DNA of 64,000 nt from Solirubrobacterales bacterium (GTDB lineage Bacteria; Actinomycetota; Thermoleophilia; Solirubrobacterales; Solirubrobacteraceae), in NCBI GenBank assembly GCA_027449125.1, contig DAIDME010000106.1:19312-83311 (forward strand). The letters are read 5' to 3'. Of this stretch, positions 44,053 to 53,366 are shown piece by piece. The translations under genes were made by a program, and so were the position numbers. Position 1 is the first letter of the stretch. Each line of letters opens with the position of its first letter. A model generated the notes under the pieces. That model ran no database searches, was not told the origin of the DNA, and saw only the letters and a list, made by a program, of their open reading frames with translations.

Positions 44053-44403
44053 ATGACAGGCGGACTCAGTGTGGACCAGCAGGAGCGGGGGTTGGTTGTT
44101 GTTGCCGGCGAGCTCTCGCTTGCCGAGGCAGACAAGCTCGACCGCCACCTGTCAGGGCTGCTGGCAGCAACCGACGAGGAGCTGATAGTCCTCGACCTCG
44201 CGAGCCTCGTGTTCATCGACTCAACCGGCCTGGGCGTGTTGGTGCGCGCGCAGCGCGCCGCCAGCGAGCGGGGAATCCGGCTGGCAGTGCGCAACCCCGG
44301 CCCGCAGACGCAGCGGCTTCTGAGTCTCACCGGACTCGACGCACACCTGGTGCTCCCCGGCCAGGCTCCCGGGCCGAAGAGCTCGGCAGGCTCCACGGGC
44401 TGA
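44053..44403 (+). CDS. STAS-domain anti-anti-sigma factor (RsbV-like) 1
   Basis: This is a 116-residue STAS protein. The phosphorylatable Ser is in LVFIDSTGLGVLVRA (about 59 from the ATG at 44053), on a typical SpoIIAA scaffold with LDLASLVF before it. When unphosphorylated it sequesters the HATPase anti-sigma factor and frees the sigma factor. ATG at 44053 is chosen from the domain; the frame runs back to 43609 over the phosphatase gene. The last 77 bp overlap the convergent anti-sigma gene. Confidence 0.88.
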   Translation: MTGGLSVDQQERGLVVVAGELSLAEADKLDRHLSGLLAATDEELIVLDLASLVFIDSTGLGVLVRAQRAASERGIRLAVRNPGPQTQRLLSLTGLDAHLVLPGQAPGPKSSAGSTG

Positions 44404-44965
44404 GCTGTTCAGCCGCGCCCGTCTGCACTGGCTGCCCGGGCCGGCCAAAGGTCATCCTGACCTCGGTGCCGGCGCCGCTCCCGGCGTCGAACTCGACCGT
44501 CGTGGCCAACGCGCGGATCACGGGCAGCCCCATGCCAAGACCGCCATCGCTCCCCGCCCCTGCCACGATCCCGCAACCGCGGTCGCTGACGACGGCGTCC
44601 ACCGAGCCGGCGCGCACGGTGCAGGAGAAGATCAGCGGCCCGGATACGGTGGGGTAGGCGTGGAGCACGACGTTGTTGCACGCCTCGCTCACCGCCGTAC
44701 AGATGTCGTCGAGCAGGCGGCTTTCAAGCCCGGTCTCCTGCGCGACGGTGCGTAAGAGCGTTCGCACCAGCGACACAGACTCGGGCCGACTGATCAGCTC
44801 GAGCCGGATCGTGAGGTAAGCGTGGGGCTTGGTCTGCTCCGGCCCGGCGTGCCGGCTCGCGGCGCCCGGCCGCAGTACGCCAGGCTCGCCCCCGGCCCCG
44901 GGCTCACAGCGCCTGTCAGGACGGCCCCGCACCTCAGATCCGCCCCCTGACCACCCGCGTAGCAC
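44327..44965 (-). CDS. HATPase-type anti-sigma factor (RsbW-like) 1
   Basis: This is a 212-residue GHKL ATPase/kinase that binds the sigma factor or phosphorylates a STAS protein. The Bergerat-fold motifs are N-box EACNNVVLHAYP, DRGCGI and GLGMGLPVI. It is longer than usual (about 140) because of a 45-residue N-terminal extension and a 30-residue Arg/Ser/Pro C-terminal tail. The tail is encoded opposite the STAS gene and may not be conserved. It starts with GTG at 44965. Confidence 0.85.
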   Translation of the reverse strand: MLRGWSGGGSEVRGRPDRRCEPGAGGEPGVLRPGAASRHAGPEQTKPHAYLTIRLELISRPESVSLVRTLLRTVAQETGLESRLLDDICTAVSEACNNVVLHAYPTVSGPLIFSCTVRAGSVDAVVSDRGCGIVAGAGSDGGLGMGLPVIRALATTVEFDAGSGAGTEVRMTFGRPGQPVQTGAAEQLSPWSLPSSSAREPGRGAPGVRRVR

Positions 44966-45211
44966 CCTGCGGTGGCTCGGCGGCGCCCAGATCGTCGCTG
45001 AGCCACCGCAGGCCCCACAGCTGCGGCAGCGCTCCGTGCGGTGAGGAGTGGATGAGCATCGGGCGTGTCTCTTGATGTTCCGCTTCGCGATCAGATCGGT
45101 CAGTTGTCCTATCAGCTACCCGTGGTTCAGGCGGCGAAACTCGCCGTGAGCTCGCCGATCCGGCGCACGGCCGAGCCTCGCCGCCCTCGCCACCCAGACG
45201 GTGCCGCGCGG

Positions 45212-45457
45212 TCACACGCGAGGCTGCGGAACGCCTCCCTCACCGCCCGGCGCGGAGGCGCCATCCGGATACGGCGGTCGGGCCACACGTTCGGCGTAGA
45301 GGGCCATCCACAGCAGCGAGATCACAAAGCCGATCCCGCCGACGATGAGCAGGATCAGTCCCACGATGTGGAGGTTGATTCCCGCCGTGGTAACGCTGAT
45401 CGCCCAGCGAAGTATCGCCCCGATGGCGATCAGAATGAGTGAGCCGCCTAGTCCCAT
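45212..45457 (-). CDS. DUF6458-family small membrane protein
   Basis: This is an 81-residue protein with two spans and a family-typical opening GLGGSLILIAIGAILRWAIS, then HIVGLILLIVGGIGFVISLL. A cytoplasmic Pro/Gly tail follows. The ATG at 45457 has AAGGAG at good spacing; a longer frame to 46237 is a shadow. A SigB-like promoter (45506-45530) lies about 50 bp upstream, tying it to the surrounding stress module. Function unknown. Confidence 0.85.
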   Translation of the reverse strand: MGLGGSLILIAIGAILRWAISVTTAGINLHIVGLILLIVGGIGFVISLLWMALYAERVARPPYPDGASAPGGEGGVPQPRV

Positions 45458-45505
45458 GTCGGTCTCCTTCTCATGGACAGTTGAATGCTTGCGACAGAGC
45501 CTGTG

Positions 45506-45530
45506 ATTCCCGTCTGCGTGCGGTCTCAAC
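45506..45530 (-). promoter_or_regulatory. SigB-like promoter upstream of the DUF6458 gene
   Basis: On the minus strand GTTGAG (45525-45530) and GGGAAT (45506-45511) are 13 nt apart. This is close to the GTTTAA-N12/14-GGGTAT pattern of SigB-type factors, with 4/6 and 5/6 matches. The start codon is about 49 nt downstream. A weaker partner on +, ending GGGTAC at 45600-45605, precedes the 45654 gene. Confidence 0.4.
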
Positions 45531-45653
45531 CGCGTGCGTGCGGTGCCGACGGTCAGCCGCTGGCCAGCGCGCCGACATTGATTGGGAGCGCTGCGTTCCG
45601 GGTACACGACCGCTCGTGACCGGTGGTCAGGCGCCGCCGAGAAAGGAGACACG

Positions 45654-45824
45654 ATGTTCGCACTGGTCGTACTGCTACTGATCCTCGCCGTGTTCGGCGG
45701 TCTCGGGTTCGCTGCCCACTTCCTGTGGTTCGTGCTTCTGGCCGCCGTTGTGCTGTGGGTCCTCGGCTTCTTCATCGGCGGTGTGGAGGCAGGTGCCCGA
45801 CGGCGCTGGTACGGCCGTTTCTGA
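45654..45824 (+). CDS. Small hydrophobic membrane protein
   Basis: This is a 56-residue protein that is almost entirely two transmembrane helices (FALVVLLLILAVFGGLGFA and WFVLLAAVVLWVLGFFIGG) ending in RRRWYGRF. It matches the family of tiny hydrophobic proteins common near stress genes in actinobacteria. ATG at 45654 follows AAAGGAG. It is divergent from the DUF6458 gene, with a common 196-bp control region. Function unknown. Confidence 0.8.
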   Translation: MFALVVLLLILAVFGGLGFAAHFLWFVLLAAVVLWVLGFFIGGVEAGARRRWYGRF

Positions 45825-45946
45825 TCTGGCCACGGCGCCGAGGCCGACCTGCTCGGGGTCCTCGGCAAGATCTGGCGGCGGCACGCGGAGGGGAAGCCGG
45901 GCGGACGTCCCCCTCGCGGCCGTTGCCGCGATAATCTGATGCCATC

Positions 45947-46285
45947 TTGGATGGTGAGTTCTCGGTAGCAATCAGAAGTGAGGGGCCTGCGACGCTCGTG
46001 TGCGTCACCGGGGAGCTGGACATCGCCTCCAGCCAGACACTGGAGCGCGAGCTGGGCCAGCTGCATGCCGACGCGCTGGTGATCGTCGACCTGCGCCAGG
46101 TCACGTTCATCGACTCGACCGCGCTCGGCGTGCTGGTGCGCGCGCACCAGCAGGCACGCGAGCAGGGACGGCGCCTCGGGCTCGTGCGGGTCGACGGTCA
46201 GGCCAGCCGCCTGCTCAGTCTGACCGGACTCGAGCACGAGCTGCTCGTGGCCGACTCACCCGAGCAGCTGCTCGGCGAGAGCTAA
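45947..46285 (+). CDS. STAS-domain anti-anti-sigma factor (RsbV-like) 2
   Basis: This is a 112-residue STAS protein. The phosphoacceptor Ser is in VTFIDSTALGVLVRA, within a standard fold (GELDIASSQTLERELG at the start, LSLTGLEHELLVADSP at the end). It shares the motif and layout of the first STAS protein, so the two may be paralogues with separate partners. A TTG start at 45947 is chosen; there is no good ribosome-binding site. It ends 4 bp into the convergent HATPase gene. Confidence 0.85.
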   Translation: MDGEFSVAIRSEGPATLVCVTGELDIASSQTLERELGQLHADALVIVDLRQVTFIDSTALGVLVRAHQQAREQGRRLGLVRVDGQASRLLSLTGLEHELLVADSPEQLLGES

Positions 46286-47115
46286 GCCACCGGCTGACGC
46301 CCGTGGTCTGCGAGCGTCACGCGCACGAACTCGCCCTGCGCGTGGCGCGTCGTGCTGATCGCGTCGACCAGCCCCGCCAGCCCGCCGGCGCGCGCACCCA
46401 GCGCGGCGTCGGCCACCGGCCCGACCGTGAGCATCATGCGCCGGTCCGAGACGGACACACCAACGGTCAGCCCTCCGGCAGATGTCACATCGGTGAGACC
46501 TACGAGGGCGTCGTTGATCGCATACAGGTCGGACGCACCGGCGATCGTGAAGCCGAGCCCGGCAGCGGTCGCGCGCGCCACGCGACCCACCAGGTGACCG
46601 AGCATCGCAGCCGGCCGGCACCACAGGAGAATGTCGTCACCGGGCGGCTGTTCGGGGCCATCGGCCCATGATTGGGCAGGTGAGAAACCGTCGTCGGCCT
46701 CGTGCTCACCGGTTCGAAACCGCATCGTCACCTCGGTGCCGCCAGCTGCTGGGTTGCGCACCTGGACATGGTCACAGAGCGCGCTGATCAGCGCCAGTCC
46801 AAGCCCCATGTGCTCGGCCCCGCCCGTGAGCCGATCGCGCGAGATCTGGTGGATGCCGGCGCCCTCGTCACGCACCTGCACCTCGAACAGATCGGGGCCA
46901 CTGATGGCGACCACGCGCATCGGCCCGTGCCGCCCCGGGTAGGCGTGCATGACCACGTTGTTGCACGCTTCACTGACCGCCGTCCTGACATCGGTCGATA
47001 CCTCCTCCGCACAGGCGGAGAACTCGAGCAGGCCCGTGAGGGCGGCGCGCACGATCGCCACGCTCTGGGGCCGGCTCTCGAGCTCGAGCCCGACGCAAGC
47101 AGGTTTTGAAGTCAC
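46282..47115 (-). CDS. Anti-sigma HATPase with a second, degenerate ATPase-like half
   Basis: This is an approximately 277-residue protein with an unusual two-part layout. The first half is a complete RsbW-type GHKL domain: EACNNVVMHAYPG, VRDEGAGI and GLGLALISAL. The second half (about 150-277: ARATAAGLGFTIAGASDLYAI, then SAGGLTVGVSVSDRRMMLTVGPV and GEFVRVTL) has the same strand-helix order. It lacks the N-box Asn and Gly-rich lids, so it should not bind ATP. A pseudo-domain of this sort could provide dimerisation or a second partner site. GTG 47115 is chosen as start. Confidence 0.8.
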   Translation of the reverse strand: MTSKPACVGLELESRPQSVAIVRAALTGLLEFSACAEEVSTDVRTAVSEACNNVVMHAYPGRHGPMRVVAISGPDLFEVQVRDEGAGIHQISRDRLTGGAEHMGLGLALISALCDHVQVRNPAAGGTEVTMRFRTGEHEADDGFSPAQSWADGPEQPPGDDILLWCRPAAMLGHLVGRVARATAAGLGFTIAGASDLYAINDALVGLTDVTSAGGLTVGVSVSDRRMMLTVGPVADAALGARAGGLAGLVDAISTTRHAQGEFVRVTLADHGRQPVA

Positions 47116-47230
47116 GGACTCGACCAAGGTAGCGCACCAGCACCGGTGCGGAGGGGCGACCGCCCGGACCGGTCAGCTACTCACGCGATCCACCAGTGCT
47201 GGTCGCTAACCCCGGCGCCGACGCGCGGGA

Positions 47231-48031
47231 CTACACGTCCACCGACGCCGACAGCCGCTCCAAGGTCTTGCCGAGGATGCGCGAGACCTGCATCTGCGAC
47301 ACGCCGACCTGGTCGGCGATCTCGCTCTGCGTGCGATCCTCCACGAAGCGCAGCGCAAGCACGTGACGATCACGCTCTGACAACTGCCTGACCGCCGGCG
47401 CAAGCGACGCGGTCAGGTCCACCAACTCAAAGCGCTCGTCGGTCTGGCCAATCGATTCCCCGAGCGTGGCGGCTTCGCCATCGCCGTCGTCGTGCGGGGT
47501 GTCGAACGAGACCGCGTGATGGGCACCGGCGGCCTCGGCCGCCTCGAGGACCTCCGTGACGCTGAGCTCGAGGAACTCGGCGACCTCGTTGTAGGTCGGC
47601 TCGCGCCCCGTCTGCGCGGTGAGCTGGCGCTGGGCCTGAGCGACTTGGAGGGCCAGCTCCTGTATGCCCCGAGGCATGTGGACGGCCCAGCCACAATCGC
47701 GGAAGTAGCGCTTCAGCTCACCGACGATCGTCGGTACCGCGAAGTGCTGGAAACCGATCCCGCGATCCGGGTCGTAGCGGTCGATCGCCTTCACCAAGCC
47801 GAGGCTGGCGACCTGCTCGAGGTCGTCCAGCGGCTCGCGCGCACCACGGTAACGGCGCGCGAGCTTGCGCGCCAGCGGTAGGTATCTGCGAACCAGCGCC
47901 TCGCGTGCCTGCCGGTCGCGGTGGCCCTGCCAGCGGCGAAACAGCTCCGCGACCGGAACTTCCCGCCCGCCGAGCGAGCGCGGATCTTGAACGACTCCAG
48001 AGCTCATATCCATGCCGACGCTCATACCCAC
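47231..48031 (-). CDS. SigB/SigF/SigG-family RNA polymerase sigma factor
   Basis: This is a 266-residue group 3 sigma factor. Region 2 has LARKLARRYRGAREPLDDLEQ, then VASLGLVKAIDRYD and FQHFAVPTIVGELKRYFRD, the SigB/SigF signature. Region 3 is MPRGIQELALQVAQAQ, and region 4 is LALRFVEDRTQSEIADQVGVSQMQVSRILG. It is the likely target of the two neighbouring HATPase anti-sigma proteins, making the 42.7-48 kb block a partner-switching stress module. It starts with GTG at 48031 (ATGs at 48025 and 48013 are alternatives). A stem-loop lies just before the start. Confidence 0.93.
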   Translation of the reverse strand: MGMSVGMDMSSGVVQDPRSLGGREVPVAELFRRWQGHRDRQAREALVRRYLPLARKLARRYRGAREPLDDLEQVASLGLVKAIDRYDPDRGIGFQHFAVPTIVGELKRYFRDCGWAVHMPRGIQELALQVAQAQRQLTAQTGREPTYNEVAEFLELSVTEVLEAAEAAGAHHAVSFDTPHDDGDGEAATLGESIGQTDERFELVDLTASLAPAVRQLSERDRHVLALRFVEDRTQSEIADQVGVSQMQVSRILGKTLERLSASVDV

Positions 48032-48037
48032 AGGTTA

Positions 48038-48057
48038 CAGCCCGCAAACCCGGGCTG
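48038..48057 (-). other. Stem-loop just before the SigB-like start
   Basis: CAGCCCG (48038-48044) pairs perfectly with CGGGCTG (48051-48057) over a 6-nt loop, ending 7 nt before the sigma factor GTG. It could terminate transcripts from the upstream HAD gene or act in the sigma mRNA leader near the ribosome site. No U-tract is seen. Confidence 0.45.
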
Positions 48058-48111
48058 ATGCCCCTGTGTCAGCTGGCGTTGACGCGACCGCCGTCCTCAG
48101 CCGATTCCTCC

Positions 48112-48894
48112 TCAGGGGATGTCCGGCACGAGCGCGGCGATCGAATCGACCACGCGCGAGGCGCGGTATGGCGCCCGCTCGGCGGCCTCCCGCGTCGTCA
48201 GGCCGGTCAGCACGAGCACCGTCCCCAGCCCCGACTCGATGCCCGCGATCACATCGGTATCCATCCTGTCCCCGACCATGATCGTGGTCTCCGAGTGCGC
48301 GCCGATCGCGTTCAGCGCCGAGCGCACCATCAGCGGGTTCGGCTTGCCGACGTAGTAGGGCCGCACACCGGTGGCGGCGGTGATCAGGGCCGCCACTGAA
48401 CCGGTCGCAGGTATCGGACCGTGCAGCGACGGTCCGGTCGCGTCGGGGTTGGTGGCCAGGAACCGGGCCCCGCGCTGGATCAGCCGCGTTGCCAACGTGA
48501 TGCGCTCGAAGCTGAGCGTGCGCGTCTCTCCGAGCACGACGTACTCGGGGTCGGTCTCGGTCATCGTGTAACCGGCGTTGTGCAGCGCGGTGGTGAGCCC
48601 CGCTTCGCCGATCACGAACGCAGTCCCGCCGGGCCGCTGATCTTCCAGAAAGCGAGCTGTGGCGAGCGCTGAGGTCCAGATGTTCTCCTCATCAACGTCG
48701 ATGCCGGATGTACGAAGCCGCGCCGAAAGGTCGCGCGCGGTGTAGATCGAGTTGTTGGTGAGCACGAGGAACGGCATCCCGCGCTCACGCAGACGGGCGA
48801 TGAACGCATCCGCACCCGGGATCGCGTGTTCCTCGCGCACGAGCACGCCGTCCATGTCGATCAGGTAGGCGCGGACGCTGCGCTCGGAGTTCAC
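48112..48894 (-). CDS. HAD-IIA phosphatase (NagD-like)
   Basis: This is a 260-residue haloacid dehalogenase phosphatase of subfamily IIA. Motif I is [10 protein letters not shown] (nucleophile Asp), motif II is FLVLTNNS, the Lys is in [11 protein letters not shown] and motif IV is [17 protein letters not shown]2-type cap lies between II and III. NagD and 4-nitrophenylphosphatase relatives act on nucleotide or sugar phosphates. It has no operon partner apart from the sigma gene 80 bp downstream. Confidence 0.92.
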   Translation of the reverse strand: MNSERSVRAYLIDMDGVLVREEHAIPGADAFIARLRERGMPFLVLTNNSIYTARDLSARLRTSGIDVDEENIWTSALATARFLEDQRPGGTAFVIGEAGLTTALHNAGYTMTETDPEYVVLGETRTLSFERITLATRLIQRGARFLATNPDATGPSLHGPIPATGSVAALITAATGVRPYYVGKPNPLMVRSALNAIGAHSETTIMVGDRMDTDVIAGIESGLGTVLVLTGLTTREAAERAPYRASRVVDSIAALVPDIP

Positions 48895-48970
48895 AGCCCC
48901 ACAGTAACCGGGCGCGGCGTCGGCCGTCGTCGTGTTCCCGGGCCCAGGGCCAACTATCCTGGTTGGCGCG

Positions 48971-49963
48971 ATGCTCGCCGCGCTCTACAGCACCGACGGA
49001 GACCCGCCCGAGCTGGAGATTCGCGACATCCCGACGCCGTCTCCAGGGCCGGGCGAGGTCCGTGTCAGGATCGCGATCTCAGGTGTCAACCCGACCGACT
49101 GGAAGACCCGGAAGGGACTCACCGGCCGCAGCGCTTCGCCGCCCGGCGGCTTCCAGATCCCCAACCAGGACGGCTCCGGCACGATCGACGCCGTAGGCGA
49201 CGGTGTCAGCACCGAGCGCATCGGTCAGCGGGTCTGGCTGTTGCTCGCGGCGCACGGAAGCAGCTACGGGACCGCCGCCGAGTACACGGTCGTCCCGGCG
49301 GCGAAGGCGATACCGCTGCCCGACGATGCATCCTTTGAACTGGGCGCATCGCTGGGCGTGCCGGCGCTCACTGCCGCCTACTGCCTGACGACCGACGGTC
49401 CCCCTGCGGGCCGCACGGTGCTCGTGTCCGGCGGCGCAGGCGCCGTCGGACACGCGGCCATCGAGCTCGCACGGTTTGAGGGTGCGGCCAGCGTCATCGC
49501 CACGGTCAGCGGTCCGGCCAAGGCGGCGCTGGCCACCGAGGCGGGGGCGGACACGGTCGTCAACTACCGTGACAGCACCGCCGCGGATCGCATCCGCGAA
49601 GCAGCCCCCACCGGCGTTGAGCGGTTCGTGGAGGTGGCCATAGCCGAGAACCTCGAGCTGGACCTGAGTGTGGCGGCACCCGGCGCCGTGATCGTCGCCT
49701 ACGCCGCGGACAGCACGAGCGTCGCCCACGCGCCGGTTCGCAGGCTGATGGCGGCCAACATCGCCCTGCGCTTCATGCTCCTGTACCTGGTACCCGCAGC
49801 AGACCTACAGGCGGCGGTCGCCCGTACCTCGGCGGCGCTGGCGGCGGGCGCCTTGAGCGCACTGCCGATCCAACGCTTCAGCCTGCACGAGGCCGGCGCA
49901 GCCCACGACGCCGTCGAAGGCGGCGCGGTCGGCAAAGTCGTGATCGACCTCAACCAGGATTGA
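48971..49963 (+). CDS. Zinc-independent quinone oxidoreductase (MDR family)
   Basis: This is a 330-residue NADPH:quinone reductase of the medium-chain dehydrogenase/reductase superfamily. The N-terminal GroES-like fold ([21 protein letters not shown]) and a Rossmann domain with [23 protein letters not shown] are typical, and the metal-binding Cys ligands of alcohol dehydrogenases are absent. ATG 48971 is chosen over the frame start at 48932. It stands alone; the role is probably quinone or aldehyde reduction. Confidence 0.9.
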   Translation: MLAALYSTDGDPPELEIRDIPTPSPGPGEVRVRIAISGVNPTDWKTRKGLTGRSASPPGGFQIPNQDGSGTIDAVGDGVSTERIGQRVWLLLAAHGSSYGTAAEYTVVPAAKAIPLPDDASFELGASLGVPALTAAYCLTTDGPPAGRTVLVSGGAGAVGHAAIELARFEGAASVIATVSGPAKAALATEAGADTVVNYRDSTAADRIREAAPTGVERFVEVAIAENLELDLSVAAPGAVIVAYAADSTSVAHAPVRRLMAANIALRFMLLYLVPAADLQAAVARTSAALAAGALSALPIQRFSLHEAGAAHDAVEGGAVGKVVIDLNQD

Positions 49964-50025
49964 GCCGGCGATCCCGGCCGCCCGAGCTGGCGGCGGTCTC
50001 GGTCTCGCGGCGGGCTCGATCAGAG

Positions 50026-50107
50026 TGGCGGGAGGAGGATTCGAACCTCCGAAGGCAGTGCCAACTGATTTACAGTCAGTCCCCTTTGACCGCTCGGGAA
50101 TCCCGCC
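50026..50107 (-). tRNA. tRNA-Tyr (GTA)
   Basis: This is an 82-nt class II tRNA with a long variable arm. The acceptor stem GGCGGGA/TCCCGCC closes with discriminator A at 50026. The anticodon arm CTGACTGTAAATCAG carries GTA. The T-arm GGAGGTTCGAATCCTCC is perfect. The 3' CCA is not encoded. It lies between a quinone reductase and the principal sigma factor gene. Confidence 0.97.
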
Positions 50108-50154
50108 AGCGAGCGCCGAGTGTATACGTTCCGGCGGCCCTGGAGCCGGCTCGC

Positions 50155-51312
<1,158 letters not shown>

Positions 51313-51499
51313 TCTCCGACTCCTTCCGGACCACGGATCAGCAGTCCCGGGCCACCGGCACACCAGTGGTCCGCATCTGGCTTGGATCCCCCTCTAGGGA
51401 CCGTCGAGTGATACCACACTTCGCCCAACTTCGTAGCAATCGGCACAACATCCCGAAGCTGCCGCGAGATCGCAGACGCTGCTCTACGCTTCCCTGAAC

Positions 51500-52507
51500 A
51501 TGACCAGCGTCTCCAGCACCAACACAAACGGCCGGCTAGTGGACGTCCAAGCGCAGCTTCCGCCGGTGAGGATGAGCCTCACGCGCGTCGGCGTCACGGG
51601 CGTAGAGAAGGTCATCAGGCTGAACCTCGGCGGGCGCAGCCAGCTGTTCTGGGCGCGCTTCGAGTGCGTGGTCGAACTCGGCCCCGACCAGAAGGGCGCA
51701 CACATGTCGCGGTTCGAGGAGGTGGTAAACGAGGCGATCGGCCAGGTCGTCCTCGGCGAGACCCCGTTCCACGCCGAGACGCTCGCCGAGCACATCGCCC
51801 AGCTGGTCCGCGAGCGCCAGCACGCCCGTCGCGCCGAGGTCACCGTCGAAGCGCGCTTCCCGGAGCACAAGCCCGCACCGGTGTCGGGGATCGAGACTCA
51901 GGAGCTGTACACGCTCCACGGCTGCGCGGTCAGCACCGCGGCGGGCACACGACGCCTGATCGGGGTCTCCGCGCAGGGGATGACCGCCTGCCCGTGTGCG
52001 CAGGAGCTGGTGGCGTCGAGCGCGCGCGCGCGCCTGGGCGAGAGTGGCTACGACGGCGATGAGATCGAGCGGATCCTCGCAGCGGTTCCGGTGGCCACGC
52101 ACAACCAGCGCGGCCTCGGAACGCTGTACGTCGGCCTGCCCGAAGACACCGGGCTCGAGCTCGACGCCCGCCTGCTGCTGGAGGTCGTCGAGCAGTCCAT
52201 GTCCTCCGAGATATACGAGCTGATGAAGCGCAGCGACGAGGCGCACGTGGTTGAGAAGGCTCACCGCCGGCCACGCTTCGTCGAGGACTGTGTCCGGGAG
52301 ATGATCCGCGGGGTGCTGGAGCAGCTGCCGCAGTTGCCGGACGAGGCCTTCGTCAGCGCGCGGCAGGAGAACCTCGAGACGATCCATCAGCACAACGTGG
52401 TCGCCGAGCGCTTCGGCACGCTCGGCGAGATCAGAGCCGAGCTCGAGAGCGGAGCGTACGCGGGCCACCACACCAGCCGCCGCGCGTGGCTCGACCGGGA
52501 CGCCTGA
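51500..52507 (+). CDS. GTP cyclohydrolase, FolE2/MptA type
   Basis: This is a 335-residue type IB-like GTP cyclohydrolase that opens GTP toward folate or queuosine precursors. [12 protein letters not shown] (His), the [10 protein letters not shown] Cys and [11 protein letters not shown] are the key family motifs. The first Met gives a normal length. The HMS and CPC signatures resemble archaeal MptA more than classical FolE2, which would suit a zinc-independent or iron-dependent enzyme. No other folate gene is adjacent. ATG 51500 is the start, with no strong ribosome-binding site visible. Confidence 0.9.
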   Translation: MTSVSSTNTNGRLVDVQAQLPPVRMSLTRVGVTGVEKVIRLNLGGRSQLFWARFECVVELGPDQKGAHMSRFEEVVNEAIGQVVLGETPFHAETLAEHIAQLVRERQHARRAEVTVEARFPEHKPAPVSGIETQELYTLHGCAVSTAAGTRRLIGVSAQGMTACPCAQELVASSARARLGESGYDGDEIERILAAVPVATHNQRGLGTLYVGLPEDTGLELDARLLLEVVEQSMSSEIYELMKRSDEAHVVEKAHRRPRFVEDCVREMIRGVLEQLPQLPDEAFVSARQENLETIHQHNVVAERFGTLGEIRAELESGAYAGHHTSRRAWLDRDA

Positions 52508-52550
52508 ACGGAGCAGGCGAGCCTCACGCGCATCCGCTAGCGTCAAGCCC

Positions 52551-53132
52551 ATGCCACTGGTTCCCATGGTCGTCGAGCGCACCGCCCGAGGCGAGCGCGA
52601 GTTCGACATCTACAGCCGGCTCCTGAACGAGCGCATCATCTTCCTGGGCACTCCGATCGACGACATCGTCGCCAATCTCGTCGTCGCCCAGCTGCTGCAC
52701 CTGGAGTCCTCCGACCCCGACAAGGACATCTCGATCTACATCAACTGCCCGGGCGGTTCGATCTATTCGGGGCTCGCGATCTACGACACGATGCAGTTCA
52801 TCAAGCCTCAGGTGCAGACGATCTGCGTCGGCATCGCGATGTCTATGGGCTCGCTGCTGCTGATGGCGGGCGCCAAGGGCAAGCGCTTCGTGCTGCCCAA
52901 CAGCCGTATCCTGATCCACCAGCCCTCCTCGGGCTTCGAGGGCCAGTCCACCGACATCGAAATCCACGCTCGCGAGGTGCTCAACATCCGCCGGCGCATC
53001 GACGAGATCTATGCGCAGCACACCGGCCAGACGGTCGAGAGGGTGCATGCCGACATGGAGCGCGACCGTTTCTTCAAGGCGGACGAGGCGGTGGCCTACG
53101 GTCTGGTCGACCGTGTCATCGAGAAGCACTGA
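52551..53132 (+). CDS. clpP: ATP-dependent Clp protease proteolytic subunit
   Basis: This is a 193-residue ClpP. The catalytic triad is Ser about 98 in [14 protein letters not shown] (the usual AASM is AMSM), His about 123 in RILIHQP and Asp about 172 in [25 protein letters not shown] is the substrate-binding strand. Forms a tetradecamer with ClpX or ClpC, neither of which is in view. It starts with ATG at 52551. A 47-residue acidic ORF follows after 30 bp. Confidence 0.96.
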   Translation: MPLVPMVVERTARGEREFDIYSRLLNERIIFLGTPIDDIVANLVVAQLLHLESSDPDKDISIYINCPGGSIYSGLAIYDTMQFIKPQVQTICVGIAMSMGSLLLMAGAKGKRFVLPNSRILIHQPSSGFEGQSTDIEIHAREVLNIRRRIDEIYAQHTGQTVERVHADMERDRFFKADEAVAYGLVDRVIEKH

Positions 53133-53162
53133 CGGCCGCTCGCATCTACTAACCTGCGGGCC

Positions 53163-53306
53163 ATGACCAACCTCCACGAAGACGACTTCGAAGAAGACGA
53201 CGAGCTGGGCTACGGCGACGACGATGGCGACGCCGAATTCGACGACCCCGAAGCCTTCGACGACCTCGAGTTCGATGAGGACGAAGAGGAAGAAGAAGAG
53301 GACTAG
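53163..53306 (+). CDS. Small, extremely acidic protein downstream of clpP
   Basis: This is a 47-residue product in which well over half of the residues are Asp or Glu (e.g. DDFEEDDELGYGDDDGDAEF) and which has only one basic side chain, a His. The acidic residues use both GAC/GAT and GAA/GAG codons and end in TAG. It follows clpP by 30 bp and precedes a strong hairpin. No family is recognised. The frame is too ordered in composition to be chance, but whether it is translated is unproven. A Clp-linked or nucleic-acid-mimic role would be speculation. Confidence 0.6.
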   Translation: MTNLHEDDFEEDDELGYGDDDGDAEFDDPEAFDDLEFDEDEEEEEED

Positions 53307-53324
53307 CCGACCCGCTTTGGTGAC

Positions 53325-53348
53325 GCGCCCGCCCCGCTGGGCGGGCGC
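53325..53348. terminator. Bidirectional hairpin between clpP unit and FAH gene
   Basis: A perfect 10-bp stem (53325-53334 with 53339-53348) with a CGCT loop lies between converging genes, 18 bp after the acidic ORF and 18 bp after the FAH stop on the other strand. It should end both transcripts. There is no U-tract. Confidence 0.7.
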
Positions 53349-53366
53349 TGATTACGGGCGGTGGGC

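Noticed and set aside
44934-45215. 93-codon - frame upstream of the anti-sigma gene
   Set aside because: No ribosome-binding site or family; the composition is that of non-coding GC-rich DNA.
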